Source of the DNA: CAZAFM01 sp964484395
GTDB lineage: Bacteria; Campylobacterota; Campylobacteria; Campylobacterales; CAZAFM01
Assembly (NCBI GenBank): GCA_964484395.1
Contig: CAZAFM010000025.1
Span: 1-25,167, forward strand
DNA: 25,167 bases
Direction of reading: 5' to 3'
Shown here: positions 8,591-15,611 of the stretch, piece after piece
Layout of the letters: each line of letters opens with the position of its first letter
Numbering within the stretch: position 1 is the stretch's first letter
Notes under the pieces: model-generated
Told to the model about the DNA's origin: nothing
Databases searched by the model: none
Seen by the model: only the letters and a program-made list of their open reading frames with translations
Translations under genes and position numbers: made by a program

Positions 8591-8596
8591 TATAAA
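8591..8596 (+). promoter_or_regulatory. Putative -10 box for the histidine kinase-dnaG operon
   Basis: TATAAA lies 38 bases upstream of the kinase ATG at 8635, with no TGn extension and no convincing -35 box. A short AAAGG Shine-Dalgarno sequence precedes the ATG. The hexamer is separated by only 9 bp from the opposing TATAAT at 8576-8581, so the two promoters would compete for polymerase. Confidence 0.35.
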
Positions 8597-8634
8597 ATAC
8601 TATTTTAGCGACTCAAAACAAAGGTTCAATTATC

Positions 8635-10233
8635 ATGAAAACTCTTACTTCCTACAAAGACCTCTTTAAAGACCTAGTTATACTTTTTGCAGAAAAAGAC
8701 TTACAATTTGCACAGAGGATAGATTCACTACTTGTGAAGTTTGCAAAAAAAGTCTACTTTGCAACAAGTATAGAGGAGTTTACTTCTATTACTAAGAGAA
8801 TAGATGTAGACCTTTTTGTAACAGACACTAATTTTTTAGAATTAGCTAGTGAGCAATCTCTTTTAGACCACAAAAAAGTTGCTCAAACACCCATCATACT
8901 CATTGAGGACTCAGAAAGTATGTTTAGAATACAGTCTTTGAACCTAGATGTAAAAAGAGTTGTAAAAAAAGATAACTTTGTAGAGATAGAGAAGGCAATA
9001 TTTTTTCTCTCAGCCCTAGAGATGCAACACAAAAAGATAAGCACGCTAAATGTCAAGATAGTTGACCTACTAGATATGCTAAGTAGTATGATAGTCCTAA
9101 CTGATGGGGATAATATAGAGTATGCAAATGATAGCTTTATAAAGTTTGTAAGTTTTGAAAATTTTGAAAACTTCAATGAAAAGTACTCCCAAATTGGTGA
9201 TTTAAGCACCATTATTGTCAAAATAGATGGTGTTGTAATAGGAGATGACTCTAAATGGATAGAGTATCTACTAAAAGAGGGTAAGACAGAACATATCTGC
9301 TACTTGCATGATGTAAATGAAAACATATCAAGAGCCTTTTTGACCACAGTAGCACCTTTTCCAAACATAGCAAACAACTATATTATCTCTTTTTCAGATA
9401 TCACGCAGTATGAGCTTGACAAACTATACTTAAAAGAACAAGCTGATAAAACCATAGAACTTCAAGAGCTTATCAACCAAAAACTAAGTGAGATAAAAGC
9501 AAAAGATGACCTTCTTCTTCAGCAAAGCAAAATGGCAAGTATGGGAGAGATGGTAAGGGCAATTTCACATCAATGGAAACAACCTCTTAGTAGTGTTATG
9601 TTTACAATTGAGGATATAAAAGACAGATATGACTCTTTAGATGAGGGTTTAAAGCACTCTTTAGATCTTATGCAGATGCAACTACAGTTTATGTCTGAGA
9701 CGGTTGAAGATTTTAGGGTGTTCTTAAACCCTAGTAAAAAAATTACTCTTTTTTGCATAGAAGATGCTATAAATGTAACCAAAACTCTCATAGAGCCTCA
9801 GCTTCGAAAATTTGATATAGATTTTATTATCACAAAAAACATACCAAATCCTGAAATGAGCTTTCTTGAGGGGTTTGAAAATGAGTTCAAACACGCGATT
9901 TTTAATATCATAAATAACTCAAAAGATGCAATTGTAGAGAGAAAAAAGGAAAAACCAGAACTTGAAGGAAAGATAGAGTGCACCATATCCTACAAAGATG
10001 GTATTATTGAGCTAAGAATTCAAGATAATGGAGGAGGGATTAACCCAACTCACATACAAAGTATATTTGAGCCAAACTTCACCACGAAGAGTGATGGAAG
10101 CGGACTTGGACTATATCTAAGTAAAACTATCATAAAAAACCACTTCTGCGGTGATATGTCTGTGCAAAACAGTAATGATGGTGCTCTTTTTGTAATCTAC
10201 TTAAAGCCAAGTATGAAAGAGCGGGTTTCTTAA
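8635..10233 (+). CDS. Cytoplasmic sensor histidine kinase with degenerate receiver-like N-terminus
   Basis: This 532-residue kinase has no membrane segment. Residues about 12-125 resemble a response-regulator receiver fold with a candidate phosphoacceptor D64 (DLFVTDTNF) and the late lysine (VVKKDN). The N-terminal acidic pair and the Thr/Ser position look altered. A PAS-like region (about 140-260) ends in FSDITQYE, followed by a coiled coil. The phosphoacceptor box is AISHQWKQPL with H312. The ATPase motifs are an N box (NIINNSKDA, N427), G1 (DNGGG), F box (EPNFTTK) and G2 (GSGLGL). No response regulator gene adjoins it, so it is an orphan kinase. It is followed 5 bp later by dnaG. The signal is unknown. 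Confidence 0.85.
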   Translation: MKTLTSYKDLFKDLVILFAEKDLQFAQRIDSLLVKFAKKVYFATSIEEFTSITKRIDVDLFVTDTNFLELASEQSLLDHKKVAQTPIILIEDSESMFRIQSLNLDVKRVVKKDNFVEIEKAIFFLSALEMQHKKISTLNVKIVDLLDMLSSMIVLTDGDNIEYANDSFIKFVSFENFENFNEKYSQIGDLSTIIVKIDGVVIGDDSKWIEYLLKEGKTEHICYLHDVNENISRAFLTTVAPFPNIANNYIISFSDITQYELDKLYLKEQADKTIELQELINQKLSEIKAKDDLLLQQSKMASMGEMVRAISHQWKQPLSSVMFTIEDIKDRYDSLDEGLKHSLDLMQMQLQFMSETVEDFRVFLNPSKKITLFCIEDAINVTKTLIEPQLRKFDIDFIITKNIPNPEMSFLEGFENEFKHAIFNIINNSKDAIVERKKEKPELEGKIECTISYKDGIIELRIQDNGGGINPTHIQSIFEPNFTTKSDGSGLGLYLSKTIIKNHFCGDMSVQNSNDGALFVIYLKPSMKERVS

Positions 10234-10238
10234 AAATA

Positions 10239-11909
10239 ATGATCTCTAAAAGCTCCATTGAGCAGCTTAAGGCTGTTGTAGATATAGTTGATGTTATCTC
10301 CTACTACCTACCCTTGAAGAAAAATGGTGCTAACTACACTGCCCTATGCCCCTTTCATGATGAAAAGACTCCATCTTTTAGTGTAAGTGCTCCTAAGCAG
10401 ATATATCACTGCTTTGGCTGTGGGGCTGGAGGAGATGCTATAAAGTTTGTGATGGAGTATGAAAAGCTTGATTATAAAGAAGCAATAGAGAAGCTTGCTA
10501 CTATTTTTAACTTCACACTTTCATACGAAAAAGGCAGTGGTGGGCGAGACTTCTCTAAAGTCTTAGATCAGATAAACAACTTCTTTAAGCATGAGCTTTT
10601 TAACAACCAAAAAGCACTAGATTATCTAAAAAGTAGAGGAATTAGCGAGAGCTCTATTGAAAAATTTGAAATAGGATTTGCACCTAGTAGTGCGAAGTTT
10701 ATGAACTTTTTGCAGAATAAGTCGCTTCTTGTTGGTGATGTGATGAAAGCAGGAGTTATCATAAACACTCAAAAGGGCTACTACTTTAGGTTTGAAGATC
10801 GTTTGATGTTTCCTATTTTTACACCATTTGGCAAGCTTGTGGGGTTTGGTGGGAGGACTTTAGGAGAGCATCAAGCAAAGTATCTAAACTCTCCTCAAAG
10901 CCCGATTTTTAACAAATCAAAGCTTCTATATGGGTACTCACAAGCAAAAGATGAGGTATATAAAACCAACCAAATCATCCTAACAGAGGGCTACCTAGAT
11001 GTAATAATGCTCCATCAAGCTGGATTTAAAAACGCCGTAGCAAGCCTAGGGACTGCTCTAAATATGGGTCATATTCCACTTTTAAAAAAAGGTGAGCCTG
11101 AAGTAATTATGGCTTTTGATGGAGATAGTGCTGGAGTAAATGCTGCTTTTAAAGCCTCAACTCTTCTATCCAAAAACGCCATCTCTGGCAAAGTAGCCCT
11201 CTTTGGTGAAGGAAAAGACCCTGCAGATATGGTAAAAGAGGATAAAATATCTCAGCTTAAGATGATTTTTGAAAAAGCCCCTACACTTGAAAGCTTCGTG
11301 ATAAAGCAGATAGTAAGTAAGTATGACCTAAGTAACCCAACACTCAAGCAAAAAGCCTACATAGAAACACTAGAGTATCTAAAAACCCTCCCTGAATTTC
11401 TTGCCCAGAACTCCTTAGAGCTTCTAAGCTTCACACTAAAGCTTCCTTTCAAAAAGGCTCAAAACGACCTTTTTAAGCTCACCAAAAAAAGAGCCTTTGA
11501 TGAACCAAAACGAAGTATAGGACTAAGAAGTCTTGATCTACTTGAAGCTTCAATCATAAAGGCTTGCTATGAAAAAGAGGAGCTTTTGGAGTTTGTACTA
11601 GACTTAGTGGATGAGAGCTTTTTTAAAAACCACAAAGAGGAGTTTGAAGCACTCTTACAAGGTGAAAAAGAGAGTAGTAAACTAAACTCCATAGTCTTAA
11701 ACCCAATTATTTTGATGCCTGATTATGAGAGCCTAAAGATAAATGTAGGCAAACTCATAGAAAATAGATGCTTAGAAGATATACAAAAACTAAAATCACT
11801 AAATCTAGATGGTGCAAAAAAAGAGTTTAAAATAAAAGAGATACAACTCAAACTACAAAAACTAAAAAAAGGAGAGATAGTCGCTTATGAAGGCATTGGC
11901 ACTATTTAG
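10239..11909 (+). CDS. dnaG: DNA primase
   Basis: This 556-residue protein synthesises the RNA primers for replication. It has the CHC2 zinc finger (C37, H40, C58, C61; CPFHDEKTPSFSV then HCFGCG) and the RNA-polymerase core with RLMFPIFTPFGKLVGFGGR. It also has a TOPRIM domain with the catalytic Glu in LTEGYLDV (E250) and the DGD metal motif (MAFDGDSAG, D294/D296). The C-terminal helicase-interaction region is lysine- and leucine-rich and divergent. The gene begins 5 bp after the kinase stop and overlaps the PP-loop gene by 23 bp, so all are probably one transcript. Confidence 0.97.
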   Translation: MISKSSIEQLKAVVDIVDVISYYLPLKKNGANYTALCPFHDEKTPSFSVSAPKQIYHCFGCGAGGDAIKFVMEYEKLDYKEAIEKLATIFNFTLSYEKGSGGRDFSKVLDQINNFFKHELFNNQKALDYLKSRGISESSIEKFEIGFAPSSAKFMNFLQNKSLLVGDVMKAGVIINTQKGYYFRFEDRLMFPIFTPFGKLVGFGGRTLGEHQAKYLNSPQSPIFNKSKLLYGYSQAKDEVYKTNQIILTEGYLDVIMLHQAGFKNAVASLGTALNMGHIPLLKKGEPEVIMAFDGDSAGVNAAFKASTLLSKNAISGKVALFGEGKDPADMVKEDKISQLKMIFEKAPTLESFVIKQIVSKYDLSNPTLKQKAYIETLEYLKTLPEFLAQNSLELLSFTLKLPFKKAQNDLFKLTKKRAFDEPKRSIGLRSLDLLEASIIKACYEKEELLEFVLDLVDESFFKNHKEEFEALLQGEKESSKLNSIVLNPIILMPDYESLKINVGKLIENRCLEDIQKLKSLNLDGAKKEFKIKEIQLKLQKLKKGEIVAYEGIGTI

Positions 11910-12876
11910 CGGTGGACTTGATAGTCTTTTAGCTATGAAATTGATAAAAGAGCAAGGAATAGAGGTTAAGGCTATATATTTTGATATAGGGTTTGACTCC
12001 AAATCCTCTAAAAAAGATGAGCTAGAGAGAAGGGCAAAAAGTGTTGGGGCTGATTTTATGGTTTTAGATGTAAAAAAACAGTTTTTTGATGATATTCTGT
12101 TTAAGCCAAAATATGGTTACGGAAAGCACTTCAACCCCTGCATTGACTGTCATGCAAATATGTTCAGACAAGCATTTTCTAGGCTAAAAGAGCTAAATGC
12201 AAGCTTTTTGATAAGTGGTGAAGTCTTAGGGCAGAGACCAAAGAGCCAGAGGGCAGAAGCACTAAAGCAAGTAGAGAAACTAAGTGGGGCAGAAGGGCTA
12301 ATCCTAAGACCCCTAAGTGCAAAACTTCTAGAGCCTTCAACCCCTGAGTCTAAAGGCTGGGTAGATAGAGAGATGCTAGAAGCCATAGAGGGAAGAAGTA
12401 GAGTTAGGCAACTTGAGCTTGCTTCTAAGTTTAAACTAGATGACCTCCCATCTCCTGCTGGGGGTTGTTTGCTTACTGAAGAGAGCGTAAGTGATAGGAT
12501 AGAAGATATTCGCAATAGTGCGGGCTTTAGTGTTGAAGAGATACCATTAGTTAAGTGCGGAAGGTATTTTATACTACCAGAAGGAGCTAGGCTGGTGGTT
12601 GGAAGAGACTTTGAGGATAACCAAAGTCTGCAAAAGACAAAATCCAAAAACTTTTCTCCCATACTTCAAGAGGGGCTTGTAGGGCCATACTCTTTTTTAC
12701 AAAATAGTGCTTCAAAAAATGACTTAGAATTAGCCTCAAAGATTGTTTTAGCCTACTCAAAAGGGGTTAAAAAGCAAGAAGAGTACAGTGTTTGCTTTCA
12801 AGAGCAGATAGTAACAACCTCACCACTACAAAACAAAGAGGAAGCAAGAGAGTTTTTAATACACAACAAAGGATAA
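11887..12876 (+). CDS. PP-loop ATPase of the MnmA/ThiI-like tRNA-thiolation type
   Basis: This 329-residue protein opens with a PP-loop, LFSGGLDSLLA (residues 6-16), which adenylates a substrate in enzymes of the MnmA, ThiI and TtuA type. A FNPCIDCHANMF segment supplies C85 and C88, and a later PSPAGGCLLTEE segment supplies C194. A CxxC pair plus a distant Cys is the arrangement that holds a [4Fe-4S] cluster in TtuA-type tRNA sulfurtransferases, so a tRNA 2-thiolation or related sulfur-transfer role is plausible but inferred. The remaining 130 residues form an unassigned C-terminal domain. The ATG has a GGAG Shine-Dalgarno sequence inside the end of dnaG. The exact substrate is unknown. Confidence 0.7.
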   Translation: MKALALFSGGLDSLLAMKLIKEQGIEVKAIYFDIGFDSKSSKKDELERRAKSVGADFMVLDVKKQFFDDILFKPKYGYGKHFNPCIDCHANMFRQAFSRLKELNASFLISGEVLGQRPKSQRAEALKQVEKLSGAEGLILRPLSAKLLEPSTPESKGWVDREMLEAIEGRSRVRQLELASKFKLDDLPSPAGGCLLTEESVSDRIEDIRNSAGFSVEEIPLVKCGRYFILPEGARLVVGRDFEDNQSLQKTKSKNFSPILQEGLVGPYSFLQNSASKNDLELASKIVLAYSKGVKKQEEYSVCFQEQIVTTSPLQNKEEAREFLIHNKG

Positions 12877-12878
12877 TG

Positions 12879-14120
12879 ATGCTTGATTCAGAGATATTGC
12901 ACTTTCATGAAGGAGGGAAGATAAAAATATGCCCAAAAAGAGATGTCAAAACAAAAACAGCCCTCTCAATAGCCTACACACCCGGCGTTGCACTTCCTTG
13001 TAAGCTAATCCATGAACAGCCAGAATTAGCCTTTAAATACACAGCCAAATCCAACCTAGTAGCGGTTATTAGCAATGGAACAGCAGTTTTGGGACTTGGG
13101 AATATAGGTGCAATTGCAAGTAAGCCTGTTATGGAAGGAAAGTCAGTTTTATACAAAAGCTTTGGGGGAGTAGATTCTATAGATATAGAAGTAGATGAGA
13201 GTAATCCAGATAAGTTCATAGAAACAGTTGAGCGGATAGCTTGTAGTTTTGGTGGGATAAATTTAGAAGATATAAAAGCACCAGAGTGCTTCTATATAGA
13301 AGAGGAATTAAAAAAGAGGTGTGATATACCTGTAATGCATGATGACCAGCATGCTACAGCTATAATCTCAGGAGCAGGACTTCAAAACGCAGCTTTTATA
13401 TCAGGCAAAAAAATAGAGCAGATGAAAGTCATCATAGTTGGGGCAGGAGCTGCTGGAATAGCTAGTGGGAGGTTTTATAAAACTTTAGGTGTTGAGAATA
13501 TAATAATGTTTGATTCAAAAGGTGTACTTCATAAAGGAAGAAATAACCTAAACGCCTATAAACAAGAGTTTGCTATAGATGAGAATATATCACTTGAAGA
13601 TGCTTTGAAGGGTGCTGATATGTTTTTAGGACTATCAAGACCTGCACTTCTAACCCAGAAAATGGTCAGAAGTATGAAGAAAAACCCTATCATATTTGCT
13701 CTAGCAAATCCAGAACCAGAAATCATGCCAGATTTAGCAAAAGAGGTAAGAGATGACCTTATTATAGGGACAGGCAGAAGTGATTTTGCCAACCAAATAA
13801 ATAACCTCATCTCTTTTCCCCATCTCTTCAGAGGCGCACTTGACACACATGCAAAAGAGATAAATGAAGATATGAAAAAAGCCGCCTCAGAAGCCATAGC
13901 TAAAAGAGCTAGAGAGCCTATAAGTAAAGAGTTAGAGGATATAATAGGTAAAAATGAGTTTGGAAGAGAGTACATACTCCCAAGCCCTTTTGACAAAGAA
14001 CTTCTAGTAGATGTAGCAAGTGCAGTTGCAGATGCGGCTATAAAAAGTGGTGTTGCAAGAATCAAGCTTGATATGGATGAGTACAGAGCACACTTAAAAG
14101 AGTTTATTAAAAGTCTGTAG
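12879..14120 (+). CDS. NAD(P)-dependent malic enzyme (short form)
   Basis: This 413-residue enzyme decarboxylates malate to pyruvate with reduction of NAD(P)+. The motifs are AYTPGVALPC near residue 32, the GLGNIGAIASKPVMEGK block with the catalytic lysine region, EDIKAPECF, the metal site MHDDQHATA (D155/D156) and the nucleotide loop GAGAAGIA (188-195). It lacks the phosphotransacetylase domain of long MaeB proteins. I chose ATG 12879 because AAAGG is spaced about 6 bases before it. ATG 12876, overlapping the upstream TAA, is an alternative, and a longer frame from 12792 only shadows the PP-loop gene. The coenzyme preference is not clear. It is the last gene of the rightward operon. Confidence 0.93.
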   Translation: MLDSEILHFHEGGKIKICPKRDVKTKTALSIAYTPGVALPCKLIHEQPELAFKYTAKSNLVAVISNGTAVLGLGNIGAIASKPVMEGKSVLYKSFGGVDSIDIEVDESNPDKFIETVERIACSFGGINLEDIKAPECFYIEEELKKRCDIPVMHDDQHATAIISGAGLQNAAFISGKKIEQMKVIIVGAGAAGIASGRFYKTLGVENIIMFDSKGVLHKGRNNLNAYKQEFAIDENISLEDALKGADMFLGLSRPALLTQKMVRSMKKNPIIFALANPEPEIMPDLAKEVRDDLIIGTGRSDFANQINNLISFPHLFRGALDTHAKEINEDMKKAASEAIAKRAREPISKELEDIIGKNEFGREYILPSPFDKELLVDVASAVADAAIKSGVARIKLDMDEYRAHLKEFIKSL

Positions 14121-14150
14121 TTAATCTTGCTTGTTTAAATAAGATCTTGA

Positions 14151-14666
14151 CTATTTGCAGTTGTTTACATTAGTTGCACCACATGGTATACCATCTTTTT
14201 TGTGGTGTATACAACCATAGAGTCTGATATTCCTTCTCTCTTGAGCATCCTTAAAACGCCTTTTTTCATCATCACTCTCTAGTTCTAACTTGGGTACTTC
14301 TGTTGGATTTCCATTCTCATCTATAGCCACCATCGTAAAGTAGCAGCTATTTGTATGGGTATCTGTTTTTTTTGTTAGATTTTCAGCAACGACTTTTATT
14401 CCTATCTCCATACTACTTCTTCCAGTGTAGTTGACGCGTGCTAAAAATGTCACCATATCGCCTACCATTATAGGTCTTTTAAAAAGTACTTTATCAACGG
14501 AGAGTGTCACACAGTACTTTCCACTATAGCGAGTTGCACAAGCATAGGCTACTTGATCTAGATACTTTAGCAAGTCTCCACCATGAAAATGCCCTGAAAA
14601 GTTAGCCATATCTGGTGTGACTAAAACAGACATTACTATGCTTTTAGTATCAAAAATATTCTCCAC
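14151..14666 (-). CDS. Hotdog-fold acyl-CoA thioesterase
   Basis: This 171-residue protein has the hexameric acyl-CoA thioesterase pattern. NFSGHFHGGDLLKYLDQVAY carries the catalytic Asp (D37) on the central helix, followed by SVDKVLFKRPIMVGD and SMEIGIKVVAE strands. These enzymes hydrolyse acyl-CoA to free fatty acid and CoA in the cytoplasm. The C-terminal tail has CIHHKKDGIPCGA and a final NNC with several cysteines, so a metal or disulfide is possible but unproven. The start is GTG (14666-14664) behind a strong AAGGAG. It is convergent with malic enzyme across only 30 bp, in which I see no strong terminator. Confidence 0.88.
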   Translation of the reverse strand: MENIFDTKSIVMSVLVTPDMANFSGHFHGGDLLKYLDQVAYACATRYSGKYCVTLSVDKVLFKRPIMVGDMVTFLARVNYTGRSSMEIGIKVVAENLTKKTDTHTNSCYFTMVAIDENGNPTEVPKLELESDDEKRRFKDAQERRNIRLYGCIHHKKDGIPCGATNVNNCK

Positions 14667-14692
14667 ACCCTCTCCTTGTTTATAATTCAGTA

Positions 14693-14719
14693 CTCAAGAG
14701 GCACTTAAAGCCTCTTGAG
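14693..14719 (-). terminator. 10-bp perfect stem-loop after the rhodanese gene
   Basis: CTCAAGAGGC (14693-14702) pairs perfectly with GCCTCTTGAG (14710-14719) around a 7-base loop. It begins 11 bases after the rhodanese stop on the minus strand. The sequence after the stem in that direction is TACTGAATTATAA, which is not U-rich, so it may be a weak terminator or a 3'-end stabiliser that still lets transcripts reach the thioesterase gene. Confidence 0.55.
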
Positions 14720-14729
14720 ATAGTGAAGT

Positions 14730-15536
14730 CTAAAAGAGTAGCAACTCATTTGGTTCTATTTCACAATCAGTGCCTTCACAATCAATAGTTGCATCAAACA
14801 TCAAAACAGAGCTTTTGTCATCTATGGTAGTCATAGCATCAGTAGAAGTCATTCCTGTGTTACAGTAGATAACTGCAAGCTTATCTTTTGGAAGCTTTGA
14901 AGTATCAAGTTTATCATCTACAAAAGGAACATTTATAGCACCTTCAATATGACCCTCTTTATACTGCTCTGGCTTTCTAACATCTATCATAACGATGTCT
15001 TCAGGTACTCCATCTTTTAGGACTTCAGCGAACCAAAACTGATCAATCATAGTCTCATCACCATCTACTAGATAGACTTCAGCACCATTTATAGTGACTT
15101 TCTTCCCAGTTGGCTCATACTCTCCATCACTCTCATCCTTACACTCTCTAACAAGTCCCATCAGAGGATAATCATTCTCTTTCCACTCTGGATATCCACC
15201 CTTGTAGACTTTTACCGATTTGTAACCATCTTCTTGCATAAGCTCTGCTAGCTCATCTGAGTGCTCACACTTATACCCATTACAAAAAGGGATAATAGTT
15301 GCACTCTTATCCGCTGGTAGGAACTTTTTTAGCTTATCATACTCACTAACAGGAACATTTAATGACCCCATAATAGTTCCAGCCTGATAGAGCTTATAGC
15401 CTCTAGCATCAACAAAAAGAGCACTTTTTTCGTCAAAATACTTTTTTGCTTCATCCATCTTTATCTCAACTAGTTTATCACTAGCTAGAAGTAGACTAAA
15501 AAGCCCAATAACAAATCCTAATACAATCTTTTTCAT
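14730..15536 (-). CDS. Exported tandem rhodanese-domain sulfurtransferase
   Basis: This 268-residue protein has an N-terminal signal sequence (MKKIVLGFVIGLFSLLLAS), so it is probably periplasmic. It has two rhodanese domains, about 20-125 and 160-250. The first has FVDARG and an active loop with C85 and C90 (FCNGYKCEHS). The second has MIDVRKPEQYKEGHIEGA and loop C225 (YCNTGMTS). Rhodaneses carry sulfane sulfur on the loop cysteine; two intact sites suggest sulfur transfer rather than structural duplicates. C253 and C258 near the C-terminus repeat a C-x4-C spacing. The start is ATG 15536 with GGAGG five bases upstream; TTG 15548 lies within that ribosome site and is rejected. The link to sulfur oxidation is inference. 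Confidence 0.88.
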   Translation of the reverse strand: MKKIVLGFVIGLFSLLLASDKLVEIKMDEAKKYFDEKSALFVDARGYKLYQAGTIMGSLNVPVSEYDKLKKFLPADKSATIIPFCNGYKCEHSDELAELMQEDGYKSVKVYKGGYPEWKENDYPLMGLVRECKDESDGEYEPTGKKVTINGAEVYLVDGDETMIDQFWFAEVLKDGVPEDIVMIDVRKPEQYKEGHIEGAINVPFVDDKLDTSKLPKDKLAVIYCNTGMTSTDAMTTIDDKSSVLMFDATIDCEGTDCEIEPNELLLF

Positions 15537-15564
15537 GCATACCTCCAAAAAATTTATGACGACA

Positions 15565-15570
15565 ATTGTA
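15565..15570 (-). promoter_or_regulatory. Putative -10 box for the rhodanese gene
   Basis: On the minus strand these bases read TACAAT, about 29 bases before the ATG at 15536. No -35 or TGn extension is apparent. Weak, position-based prediction. Confidence 0.3.
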
Positions 15571-15611
15571 GCCTAAATTTCATTATGATACGCCTTGATA
15601 TAAAAATAAAT

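Noticed and set aside
12150..12662. Leftward 170-codon frame inside the PP-loop gene
   Set aside because: It is a Ser/Leu-rich mirror of a conserved coding frame and resembles no protein family.
12792..12878. N-terminal extension of malic enzyme upstream of 12879
   Set aside because: These 29 codons overlap the end of the PP-loop gene, do not resemble the malic-enzyme family, and the ribosome site AAAGG points to 12879.
13556..14065. Leftward 169-codon hydrophobic frame inside malic enzyme
   Set aside because: The hydrophobic look comes from the antisense of a charged coding sequence; the sense strand is an intact enzyme.
14121..14150. Terminator between malic enzyme and the thioesterase
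   Set aside because: Only a 5-bp pairing (ATCTT/AAGAT) with a long loop is possible, too weak to call.
15537..15548. TTG start four codons earlier for the rhodanese
   Set aside because: The TTG lies inside the GGAGG ribosome site of the ATG at 15536, and the signal sequence begins naturally at that ATG.
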